A DNA stretch of 64,000 nucleotides from an uncultured Myxococcales bacterium (GTDB lineage: Bacteria > Myxococcota_A > UBA9042 > CAIXZC01): contig CAITUV010000073.1 of assembly GCA_903895725.1 (NCBI GenBank), forward strand, positions 116,790 through 180,789. The letters are read 5' to 3'. The translations under genes and the position numbers were made by a program. Of this stretch, positions 52,552-62,477 are shown piece by piece. Positions within the stretch are counted from its first letter, which is position 1. Every line of letters starts with the position of its first letter. Under the pieces are notes generated by a model. It saw only the letters and a program-made list of their open reading frames with translations. It did not search any database and had not been told where the DNA came from.

Positions 52552-54240
52552 ATGCGTCTCTGGCGGCTTGCCGGGATCGAGGCCGGCTCCTGGTCCCGGG
52601 CCGTGGCGCTCTGGCTGGTGCTGCTGGCGGTGACAGCCTCGGGAGAGCTGGGGGCCGAGACGCTTCGAGCCCTGTTGCTGAACCGGGCGGGAAGCGATGC
52701 GCTGCCCCCCGCTTTCGCCCTCGAGGCCCTGGTCAAGCTGGCCGCCATTCCCGCCTACTACGCCCTGTCCCGCCGATACTCGAACCGAACCCTGATGGCG
52801 GTGACGATCGTGACCTACATGGCGGTGACCTTCCTGGTTGCCGTGGCCCCGTCCGCGCTGCTCGAGCGCTGGCTGGTCCCCGCCTATGCCCTGGAGGCGG
52901 TGGCGCAGAACCTGCTCGTGCTGCACTGGGGGGTCTACCTCGTCGACTTCTTCACGGTGCGTGAGTCCACGTCGAGCTTCGCCTTCATTTACAGTGCGCA
53001 GCCCCTGGGGGCACTCGTAGCGGGGGGATTGCTCATCTGGCATCCGTTCGGTCGCCTGGCCGACCTCTTCTACGCGGCGGCGCTGCTTTCGACGGTGGGG
53101 CTGGTCCTTGCATTCCGGGCGGGCCGGCGGCTTTCCGAATCTCCCCGTGTGCTGGTAGGGACCCAGGGGACGGAGACGACGTCCGACGGCAGCGAGCGGG
53201 ACGCTGCCTGGCGCTATGTCGTGAAGGCCCCGGTGGTGCGGGCGATGGCCGTTGCCACCGGCATGATGGTGTTGACCCGGGCGCTGCTCCAGGTGTCCGG
53301 CAGTCACGTGCTCGAAGCGGAGTTCGTCACCGAGGGCAGCATGGGAGAGTTCCTCGGGAGGTATAAAGTCTGGACCAATCTGCTCGTGTTCGCTGTCCAG
53401 GCCGTGGGGGCAGCCCGGCTGATGCGGCGCTTCTCCGCGACCCGGGTCAACCTCTCCTACTCCGCCCTCACGCTGGTTGCTTTCGGTGCGCTCGCCGTGC
53501 TGCCGGGCACGGGCACCCTCGTGTTCGCCCAGTTGGTGCACCAGGAGCTCAAGGCGATCCTCAAGACCCCGTTTTCGGCCCTCATCTACGGGGTCATGGC
53601 CGACTACGCTCGTGCACCGGCCCGGATGGCCGTCTTCGGAGTGGTCATCCCGGTGGCCGGGGTCCTCTCCGGCCTGCTGATGATGGGGTTGAGGCACTTC
53701 GGGGTTCCGGCCTCGGACCTGGCCCCCGCCGGGCTCATCGCCGCGGTGCTGTTCGTGCTGGTGACGGTCTGGCAGAATCGGGCCTACCAGGGGGCCCTCG
53801 TGGACCTGCTGTGCGAGAAGCTGGGTTTCGGTGAAGCGCTCGGCGGACGGACTTCCACGCTGCTCCGGATCCCGGATGCCAGGGTGTTCGAGATCCGGAA
53901 GGTGCGCAAGCGGCCGGACTACCTCCTCGTCCGGACATCGTGGGCGAGACGGCTGTTCCCCGATCTTCTTTCGCCCGACGTGCCCGTGGCATCGATGACT
54001 GACCCGGTCCTCCTGGCCCGGCTCGAGGAGCTGCTGCTGCTGCTCGAGCTGTATCGACCGCCCGGCACTCCCTATCTCAAGCCGCTGATGGCCGGCGCCC
54101 TCCAGGACGGCCGCATTGACCTCCTCGACAACGCACTGGAAGTGGCCGCCAGCATCCTGCCCCCCGGGCTCGTGTCGCAGGCATCGGAGCTGGTGGAGGA
54201 AGGGCTGCGGCGCAAGGCCGTGGAGAGGATGGGCAGTTGA
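52552..54240 (+). CDS. MFS-like/ATP-translocase-like membrane protein with cytoplasmic C-terminus
   Basis: This 562-residue protein has about 12 hydrophobic helices between residues 15 and 420, resembling the major facilitator or non-mitochondrial ATP/ADP carrier plan. A soluble tail of about 140 residues (435-562) follows, with no recognisable motif. No substrate-specific signature was seen. ATG 52552 starts just after the previous stop; an earlier GTG at 52546 overlaps that stop as GTGA and is an equally possible coupled start. It ends the bamA-led run. Confidence 0.75.
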   Translation: MRLWRLAGIEAGSWSRAVALWLVLLAVTASGELGAETLRALLLNRAGSDALPPAFALEALVKLAAIPAYYALSRRYSNRTLMAVTIVTYMAVTFLVAVAPSALLERWLVPAYALEAVAQNLLVLHWGVYLVDFFTVRESTSSFAFIYSAQPLGALVAGGLLIWHPFGRLADLFYAAALLSTVGLVLAFRAGRRLSESPRVLVGTQGTETTSDGSERDAAWRYVVKAPVVRAMAVATGMMVLTRALLQVSGSHVLEAEFVTEGSMGEFLGRYKVWTNLLVFAVQAVGAARLMRRFSATRVNLSYSALTLVAFGALAVLPGTGTLVFAQLVHQELKAILKTPFSALIYGVMADYARAPARMAVFGVVIPVAGVLSGLLMMGLRHFGVPASDLAPAGLIAAVLFVLVTVWQNRAYQGALVDLLCEKLGFGEALGGRTSTLLRIPDARVFEIRKVRKRPDYLLVRTSWARRLFPDLLSPDVPVASMTDPVLLARLEELLLLLELYRPPGTPYLKPLMAGALQDGRIDLLDNALEVAASILPPGLVSQASELVEEGLRRKAVERMGS

Positions 54241-54346
54241 GATGGGCCGTGGGCTGTGGGCTGTGGGCAGGAAAGGCTGATGAGGGTCTACGTTCGGAGG
54301 GGGCTCCCGCCCCCGACCCGCGCTGCCAGAGGCCTTGGGCTCGGGG
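54241..54346. terminator. convergent spacer with G-rich repeats and a GC hairpin
   Basis: This 106-base gap separates converging genes. It holds GGGCTGT-type repeats (54249-54268) and a hairpin GGGGGC-TCCC-GCCCCC (54299-54314). The hairpin lacks a T run, so it is at best a weak terminator on either strand. Confidence 0.35.
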
Positions 54347-54910
54347 CTACTTCTCTTCCTTGAGGCCGGCGTAGATGTAGATGTGCTCGCCCTTCTTGAC
54401 GCTCAGGCGCATTTCGCGGGGGGCGCACTTGTCCTTCTTGAAGAAGATGGAGTGATCGCCCTCCTTGAGCCAGCGCCTCGTGGGGGTCTGGTAGACATTC
54501 TGCTTCGAGATCTCGTCGATGATGATCTGGGCCCCCGTGGGGGACGAGAAGATGAACACCTCGCCGTACTCCTGGGCCAGCATTCCCTTGAGCTTCTTGG
54601 TTTCCGATTCGACGCGGCCGAGCACGTCGGGGGTCGGCTCGTACTGCGTGAACATCTCATAGGCGTCGAGCGCCCTGGGCAGGTTGCCGAGCTTCTCGTA
54701 GCAGCTTGCGATGGAGAAGACGTAGCGGGCCTTGGGGAAGGTCGAGTAGGCCTGAGTGAAGAGGTCGAGCGCCTTCTGGAACTCGCCGGCATCGAACTGA
54801 GCCTGGGCATCGGCGGCCATTTTGTCGGCATCCTCGACGGAGCCGGCGAGGGCCGGGGCGGACGACATCAGGACGAGCGCCAGAGCTGCAACGTTGAGAA
54901 AGCGGTGCAT
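54347..54910 (-). CDS. exported TPR-like protein with PEGA-like C-terminus
   Basis: This 187-residue protein has a clean signal peptide (MHRFLNVAALALVLMSSAP ALA, cleaved before GSVED). Two or three TPR-like helical pairs follow (residues 25-100, with AGEFQKALDLFTQAYSTFP and YEKLGNLPRALDAYEMF). A C-terminal beta domain (115-180) resembles PEGA domains: IFSSPTGAQIIIDE ... GDHSIFFKK. Myxobacteria have many such proteins of unknown role in envelope scaffolding. GGAGG sits five bases before ATG 54910. An ATG 12 bases earlier (54922) is less well placed. Confidence 0.8.
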   Translation of the reverse strand: MHRFLNVAALALVLMSSAPALAGSVEDADKMAADAQAQFDAGEFQKALDLFTQAYSTFPKARYVFSIASCYEKLGNLPRALDAYEMFTQYEPTPDVLGRVESETKKLKGMLAQEYGEVFIFSSPTGAQIIIDEISKQNVYQTPTRRWLKEGDHSIFFKKDKCAPREMRLSVKKGEHIYIYAGLKEEK

Positions 54911-54979
54911 CCTTGCCTCCATGACGACACAAACAGGGGTTCAATACCACAGGAGGGAGGCGATGCGCAATGATTTCGC

Positions 54980-55007
54980 TTGACCCGGCGAAAGCCAGCC
55001 CTATAAT
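54980..55007 (+). promoter_or_regulatory. near-consensus promoter of the 41-residue basic protein
   Basis: TTGACC (54980-54985, five of six) and a perfect TATAAT (55002-55007) are 16 bases apart. A start near 55014 gives a 25-base leader. It is one of the best promoters in the window. Confidence 0.7.
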
Positions 55008-55038
55008 GCCCCCCCGGTTGACGTCGAGGAGGAATTCC

Positions 55039-55164
55039 ATGGGACGTGGTGACTACGCAGTCGAAACCAATCAGAAGATCCGCCAGCGCCGCCTGAAGGC
55101 CCGCCTGAAGAAGAAGGCCGAGGCGAAGCACAAGGAGCGCCAGGCTGCCCGTCTGGGCAAGTAG
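55039..55164 (+). CDS. 41-residue highly basic protein
   Basis: The sequence begins MGRGDYAVETNQKIRQRRLK and continues with an Arg/Lys-rich helix (ARLKKKAEAKHKERQAARLGK). GAGGAGG directly before ATG 55039 and the near-consensus promoter suggest high expression, as for small ribosome- or nucleoid-associated proteins. No known family is confidently recognised. Its net positive charge fits RNA or DNA binding, which is inference. Confidence 0.7.
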   Translation: MGRGDYAVETNQKIRQRRLKARLKKKAEAKHKERQAARLGK

Positions 55165-55202
55165 TTTTCTCCCCCTACGCTCGACGATTCTCCGACTGAC
55201 GC

Positions 55203-56003
55203 TCAGAGCGCGAAGCTCTCGAGCTGCAGATTCCTGTCGACCTGGAAAAGGCGGTTGGGACCGAGGGTCTGCCACTCGGCACTCGGGAGGCGGTCCGTGT
55301 CGACCAGCGCAATTCCCCGCACGTGGGCATGGCGTGAGGCGGGCGGCTCGTCCGGGTCGTCGCACGGCCAGCCACCGTCCAGGCCCGACACCTGGCGGTA
55401 GTACAGCGGGCGCTCGAGCGAGGCACCGAACAGAACCTCACCGTCCGACAGGAAGAGCGATGCCGCCCGTTTCTCCGCGTGGAACCAGAGGTCATCGAGG
55501 GAGAGGGCGCTGCTGAGGGCCTTGCGGACTGGGGCCGGGTCGGACATCTCGGCTGCGAGCAGGCCCTGCCGATGCAGGAATGCGAGGCAGTGATGGAAGA
55601 TCACCTCAGGGGTGGTGGACCCTCGGATGTTCTTCTCGATGTAGGTTGGAATGGCAAGCCGTTCCCGTTCTTCCGGGGGGAACGGGCGTGCGGATCCGGC
55701 CTGGCAGTAGAGCCAGTTCCGGTATCGGAAAGGGGCCACATCGTAGGCATGGGGAGAGCGGGCCGAGTGGTGGCACGAGACCAGGATGGTCCTGCCGTGG
55801 ATGTCGGCCAGGGTGTCCACGAGCGAGGAACAGCACGGCTGTCGGAGCTTGGAAAGAAGGGGCTCTCCCTGCTCGAAGCGGCCGATGCCGACGGCCTGGG
55901 CGTCTCCGGGGGCGACGAGGTCCACCGCCTCGGCGAGGTGGCGGACCAGGAAGGGCATCGCAAGGGGGTCGTTGACGACGATGGCCAGGATCTGGGTGTG
56001 CAT
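55203..56003 (-). CDS. class II glutamine-amidotransferase-like protein lacking N-terminal Cys
   Basis: This 266-residue protein resembles the YafJ/EgtC-type Ntn-hydrolase family. It has segments such as RNWLYCQAGS (compare the family's 'hNGtl'), AIPTYIEKNIRGSTTPEVIFHHCLAFL (compare 'GnTDSE-lf-lll') and NRLFQVDRN near the end. The family uses an N-terminal Cys nucleophile directly after the initiator Met. Here residue 2 is His (MHTQILAIVV), so amidotransferase activity would be lost unless a different start is used. GGAGGTGAG sits before ATG 56003. It converges on the small basic protein gene. Confidence 0.55.
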   Translation of the reverse strand: MHTQILAIVVNDPLAMPFLVRHLAEAVDLVAPGDAQAVGIGRFEQGEPLLSKLRQPCCSSLVDTLADIHGRTILVSCHHSARSPHAYDVAPFRYRNWLYCQAGSARPFPPEERERLAIPTYIEKNIRGSTTPEVIFHHCLAFLHRQGLLAAEMSDPAPVRKALSSALSLDDLWFHAEKRAASLFLSDGEVLFGASLERPLYYRQVSGLDGGWPCDDPDEPPASRHAHVRGIALVDTDRLPSAEWQTLGPNRLFQVDRNLQLESFAL

Positions 56004-56199
56004 GTCTCACCTCCCGGGTGGTGTGACAGATTATCCGGCCGGAAGCGCCGGATGCAAGGAAAATGGGCGGTTCCGCACAGCTTGCCAGGAGTCGACCGGG
56101 TAACTACCCTGGTTGCTGGAAAGTTCTTGTGCGCGGGCGTGCGACCTGCTAGTCTGATTAATCGGGCGTGGTGCGAGTTGCAGGAAGGGAGGTTGTCCC

Positions 56200-56652
56200 A
56201 TGAAGAACGTGGTCATCGGCTTGCTTCTCTTGTTTGCGGGATGCCGTGAGGTCGTGGGAGCACAGGCCGCTGCCGTGGAAGAGGAAGCTGTCGAGCAGAA
56301 TCGCGGCAAGTACTACGAGGTTGTGGTGACTCCCTCGGAGTTGGGGTTGGAGCAGAAGGTGTCCGTGGTCATTGCGTTTACTGCGGGTAGCGGTTTCCAC
56401 TGGAACGAGGAGTATCCGGCGAACTTCAAGGTCAGCTCCGGCGGTTCCGTGGGGATCGAGAAGGGCGACTTCTCGGTGAAGACCAAGGATGTCGAAGTGA
56501 CGAAGGAGGCCGCACGAATCACCGTCCCCGTGGTTCTCAAGGCGGCCGGCAGCCAGGAGCTGCTGGTCAAGGGAAGCTTCTCGGTCTGCAACGATACTTC
56601 CTGCAAGATCATGCGCAACGAGGAAGTCCGGCTGCCTCTGACCGGCAAGTAG
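56200..56652 (+). CDS. lipoprotein with DsbD-alpha-like domain
   Basis: This 150-residue protein has a lipoprotein signal (LLFAGC, Cys15). A beta-sandwich domain of about 110 residues ends in FSVCNDTSCKIMRNEEVRLPL. The spacing of the two Cys and the beta pattern resemble the N-terminal domain of DsbD (thiol:disulfide interchange), in which a Cys pair passes electrons in the periplasm. The full DsbD transmembrane and thioredoxin parts are absent, so it may act alone or with another partner. GGGAGG precedes ATG 56200. Confidence 0.75.
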   Translation: MKNVVIGLLLLFAGCREVVGAQAAAVEEEAVEQNRGKYYEVVVTPSELGLEQKVSVVIAFTAGSGFHWNEEYPANFKVSSGGSVGIEKGDFSVKTKDVEVTKEAARITVPVVLKAAGSQELLVKGSFSVCNDTSCKIMRNEEVRLPLTGK

Positions 56653-56669
56653 CCGGGACGAGGTAGGAC

Positions 56670-58889
56670 ATGGATGCCGAGCGCTACGTCGAGTCTCTGC
56701 GCAAGGAGGCGATGGAGCGCTTCTCGGTCGAGAAGCGACAACTCTCGTTCTCCCAGTACATGGCGGCATTTGCGGCAAGACCGCATCTCCTGGGACGCAG
56801 CAGCGCCCAGTTCATCCTGGCCACGCTCGATCACTTCGGGAGTCGGGAGAGGCCCGGAGCTTCGGGGTGCAGGACGCGGCTGGGGCTGTTCGACGCGCCC
56901 TTCGACGGGGGGCGGGATCGGCTGATTGGCCAGGAGGAGGTCCAGGAGGCCTTCTACCACACCGTGGCGGACTTCGTGCGGGAGCGGCGGACCGGGCGGT
57001 TGCTGCTGCTGCATGGCCCCAACGGCTCGGCCAAGACCACGTTCGTGCAGTGCCTGGCGAGGGCCATGGTGCACTACTCGAAGACCGGTGACGGCGGGCT
57101 GTACTCCTTCAACTGGGTGTTCCCGAGGAGCTCCTACCTGGGCAAGCGGGTCGGGTTCGAGTCGATCTCGCCGGCGGAGCCGCACGAGACTTATGCGTTC
57201 CTCGACGAACGGGACGTGGCTGCCGTGATCCCCGGGGATCTGCGGGACCACCCGATCTTCCTGCTGCCGGCCGAGGAGCGGCGCCGCTTCCTCGACCAGT
57301 TGGTCCAGGACGGGGCCGTGCCCGAGGGGTTCCACTTCTCCGACCACCTGCTGCAGGGCGACTTGAGCCCGGTATCCCGCCGCATTTACGAGGCCCTGCT
57401 GGCCGGGTATGGCGGGGATTTGAGCCGGGTGCTGGCGCACGTGCAGGTGGTTCGTTTCTACCTGTCGAGGCGCTATCGGACGGGGATTGTGACCATCGAG
57501 CCCCAGATGCACGTCGATGCATCCATCCGGCAGATCACCATGGACGAGAGCTATGGTAATCTGCCCGCCGTGCTGCGGCACGTCCCGATCTTCGAGCTTT
57601 CCGGTGACCTCGTGGATGCCAATCGGGGGCTCATCGAGTTCTCCGACCTGTTGAAGCGGCCCATCGAGGCATTCAAGTACCTGCTGGGAACGTGCGAGAC
57701 GGCCCGGGTCACCGTCGGGGGGGTGATTCTCTACCTCGACATCCTGTTCGTGGGGACCACCAACGACAAGTACGTGGACGCGTTCACCCGAACGCCCGAT
57801 TTTCCTTCGTTCAAGGGGCGGATGGAGCTGATCCGGGTCCCCTACCTGCGGGACTACGAGGTGGAGCGGGAGATCTACGACATGCAGTTCGAGCGCTCCA
57901 TGGTGGGGCGTCACGTGTCTCCTCATGCCACGTGGGCCGCAGCGCTCTGGGCGGTCCTGACCCGCCTGCGCCGTCCTGACTCGGAAAACGGGCCGGAGGC
58001 GCTCAAGAGCGTGCTGGAGGGGATGTCTCCCATGGCGAAGGCGGACCTGTACGCCCACGGTCGTCCGCCCTCGGGCCTCAAGTCGGACGTTTCCCGGGAG
58101 CTGGTCCAGTCGGTGGGCTGGCTGAGCGACGAGGGGGCCGCTGCGTCACCGTACGAAGGGGGGTTCGGAGCTAGCCCCCGGGAGATGCGGTCGGTGCTGC
58201 TGTCAGCCGGCCGTTCCACCGACGTCGAGTGCCTTCATCCGGTCGGAGTGTTCCAGGCCATACGGGACCTCTGCAAGCAGAAGTCGATGTATGAGTTCCT
58301 CCAGTTCACGCCGTCCGGGGAGTACCACGACGTGCAGGCCCTGCTGGAGGCCGTGACCGATCGCTATACCGAGCGGGTGGACCGGGAGTTCCAGCTGGCC
58401 ATGGGGCTGGTCAGTGACGACGAGTTCGAGCGGCTCCTCCAGCGGTATGCCACCCATGCGTCGGCATTCCTGAAGAAGGAGTCGGTGATGGATCCGATCT
58501 CCCGGGTACCCGTTCCGGCCGACGAGTCGTTCCTGAAGGACATCGAGGATCGGTGCGGCGTCGGGGAAGCCCGGGAGCGGGCCAGGCAGGACTTTCTGGG
58601 GCGGATTGCCTCGTTCTCGCTTGACCATCCCGGTGCGGAAGTCCCCTATCGGACTCTCTATGAGGCGTGGTTCGAGAAGCTCCGGGCCGCTTACTTCAGA
58701 GAGAACCGGGGGGAGATCGACCGGATGGTCCGGCGGGTCATGGACCTTCTCGATGGGACGAAGCTACGCGAGGACGAGGAGAGCACCGCCAGGCACACGG
58801 TGGCCAACCTGGTCGAGCGTTTCGGCTACTGCGAGCGGTGCGTCGGTCCCACGATATCGTTCCTGGCCGCCCGCAAGTATCAGGGATAG
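56670..58889 (+). CDS. prkA: PrkA-family serine protein kinase (AAA)
   Basis: This 739-residue protein has the PrkA AAA domain, with GPNGSAKTTF (Walker A, 116-125) and ILYLDILFVGTTNDKYV, typical of the PrkA P-loop segment. The C-terminal PrkA-kinase-like region follows. Length and overall architecture fit PrkA (YeaG in E. coli is 644). YeaG-type kinases act in stress and nitrogen starvation responses. The usual partners YeaH and SpoVR are not in this window. It begins 17 bases after the preceding gene and is probably co-transcribed with it. Confidence 0.85.
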   Translation: MDAERYVESLRKEAMERFSVEKRQLSFSQYMAAFAARPHLLGRSSAQFILATLDHFGSRERPGASGCRTRLGLFDAPFDGGRDRLIGQEEVQEAFYHTVADFVRERRTGRLLLLHGPNGSAKTTFVQCLARAMVHYSKTGDGGLYSFNWVFPRSSYLGKRVGFESISPAEPHETYAFLDERDVAAVIPGDLRDHPIFLLPAEERRRFLDQLVQDGAVPEGFHFSDHLLQGDLSPVSRRIYEALLAGYGGDLSRVLAHVQVVRFYLSRRYRTGIVTIEPQMHVDASIRQITMDESYGNLPAVLRHVPIFELSGDLVDANRGLIEFSDLLKRPIEAFKYLLGTCETARVTVGGVILYLDILFVGTTNDKYVDAFTRTPDFPSFKGRMELIRVPYLRDYEVEREIYDMQFERSMVGRHVSPHATWAAALWAVLTRLRRPDSENGPEALKSVLEGMSPMAKADLYAHGRPPSGLKSDVSRELVQSVGWLSDEGAAASPYEGGFGASPREMRSVLLSAGRSTDVECLHPVGVFQAIRDLCKQKSMYEFLQFTPSGEYHDVQALLEAVTDRYTERVDREFQLAMGLVSDDEFERLLQRYATHASAFLKKESVMDPISRVPVPADESFLKDIEDRCGVGEARERARQDFLGRIASFSLDHPGAEVPYRTLYEAWFEKLRAAYFRENRGEIDRMVRRVMDLLDGTKLREDEESTARHTVANLVERFGYCERCVGPTISFLAARKYQG

Positions 58890-58921
58890 CCTCCCGAATC
58901 CCGCTGTCGACAATCCCGTTC

Positions 58922-58972
58922 TTGACACCTACCCACTGCACGAGACACTATGATACTGCGTGACGCGTCACG
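58922..58972 (+). promoter_or_regulatory. TTGACA with 14-base palindrome upstream of the sugar kinase
   Basis: A perfect TTGACA (58922-58927) and a TATGAT (58949-58954) are 21 bases apart, too far for a standard promoter. A CACTAT box 18 bases from TTGACA is weaker. Immediately downstream is CGTGACGCGTCACG (58959-58972), a perfect 14-base palindrome that would be an ideal dimeric repressor site. Confidence 0.4.
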
Positions 58973-59011
58973 TACGATGCGGACTACTCGATGCGAGAGG
59001 GAAGAAGCGGA

Positions 59012-60516
59012 ATGGCGGAGCATGTTTGCTGTCTGGACATGGGGACGACGAGCGTGAAGGCCGCGCTTCTGGACCTCGAGGGGCGGATCGTCGGGATGGC
59101 CTCGTCCGCTCAGCTCCAGGTCGGGGGAGCGGGGGCCGGTGCCGAGTTCGATGCGGACGAGCATGTCCGGGAGGCACTCCGACTGGTACGGGAAGCGTTG
59201 GCCAAAGCCGGAGCTTCGGGCGGGTCGGTGGCGGCTTTGTCGGTCACCAATCAGCGGGCCTCCGTGGTTCCGCTGTGCAGGGACCTCAAGCCTTGCGGTC
59301 CCGCCATCTCCTGGCAGGATACCCGTTGCGGCGATGTCGTGACGGCTTTCTCCAGGACGCTGTCGGCGGAGAGATTCACCCGGCTCACCGGGCTTCCGCA
59401 GAGCTTCCTCTGGACGCTCGGGAAGACCCTCTGGCTCAAGTCGAACCGGCCTGACGTGTGGGCTTCGACGGCCCGAATCGCACTGGTACACGACCTGGTG
59501 CTGCGAGCGCTGGGGACGGACGATATCGTGACCGACGTCTCCAATGCCTCGCTGACCGGCATGCTGGAGTTGCGGGGGGGGCACTGGAGCCGGGAGATCC
59601 TCGAAGCGGCCGGTCTTTCCGAGAGCCTGCTGCCGAAGTTGGCAAGGCCGGGGGAGGTGGTCGGCAAGCTGTCTGAAGAAGCGGCAAGGGCCACTGGTCT
59701 GGCCGCAGGAACTCCACTGGTGGCAGGGGGCGGGGACCAGCAGTGCGCCACTCTGGGCATCGGCGTGCTCGACCCGGGAGATGCAGGACTATGCCTGGGG
59801 ACCGCCGCTGTGGTGAGCTGCCCCGTTCCGGAGCCGCTTCCGGACCCGGCGGGGCGGTATTTCTGCACCGCCCATGCCGTTCCGGGGCGCTTCGTGCTCG
59901 AGGGGATCCACAATGCTTTTGGGGCCTCCCAGTCCTGGGCGGCGGAGGCGTTGGATTTCGGATCGCTCGAAGCGCTCGAGGCCGCTGCCGCAGCGGCACC
60001 GGCTGGTGCGGGCGGGGTCATGTTCCTCCCCTGGCTCGCCGGGATCGGGACGCCCGATTTCGATGCCTCGGCCCGCGGGGTGTTTGCCGGGATGACCATG
60101 GCCACGGGAAGGGGCGATCTGGCGCGGGCCGTATTCGAGGGGATTGCACTGGAGACGGGCCGGATCCTGGATGCTTTCCAGGCGTCGCCGGTCCCGTTGA
60201 GACGGCTGATTCTGTCGGGAGGGGGCTCATCGAGGGCATTGATCGGCCAGGTGCTGGCGGACCTTACCGGCCGGGAGCTGCTGTTGGACAGTGTGACCCA
60301 GGCATCGCTGGCAGGAGCCGCTGCGTTGGCGTGGACCGGGGCCGGGGCGTTCCCCGACGTGGCGGCGGCCGGCGCTGCCCTCGGCGGCCGTCCGGAGCGC
60401 ATCCTGCGGCCAGCGCTGCCGCAGGAGCAGCGGGGGGCACTGGCGCGGCGCTATGAACGGTGGGTCGCTGCAGCCAGGGCGGCGGAACATGGAGCTGCGG
60501 ACGAGGAGGTGAAGGC

Positions 60517-60520
<4 letters not shown>
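59012..60520 (+). CDS. FGGY-family carbohydrate kinase (xylulokinase-like)
   Basis: This 502-residue kinase has the FGGY start CLDMGTTSVKAALLD (near residues 6-20), the ISWQDTRC motif (about 93) and AGGGDQQCATLGIG (about 243). LCLGTAAVVS follows, then the second FGGY-like region EGIALETGRILDAF ... LILSGGGSSRALIGQVLADL. Overall it matches xylulokinase/glycerol-kinase relatives, which phosphorylate a sugar or polyol with ATP in the cytoplasm; the exact substrate is unclear. ATG 59012 was preferred because a GAGGG lies upstream. ATG 58991 is possible but has no ribosome site. A histidine-kinase gene overlaps its stop. Confidence 0.9.
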
Positions 60521-62454
<1,934 letters not shown>

Positions 62455-62477
62455 AGTCGGGAGAAGGGGGACCGGGA

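Noticed and set aside
58922..58954. TTGACA/TATGAT as a standard promoter of the sugar kinase
   Set aside because: The 21-base spacing is outside the usual range; kept only as a weak element with the palindrome.
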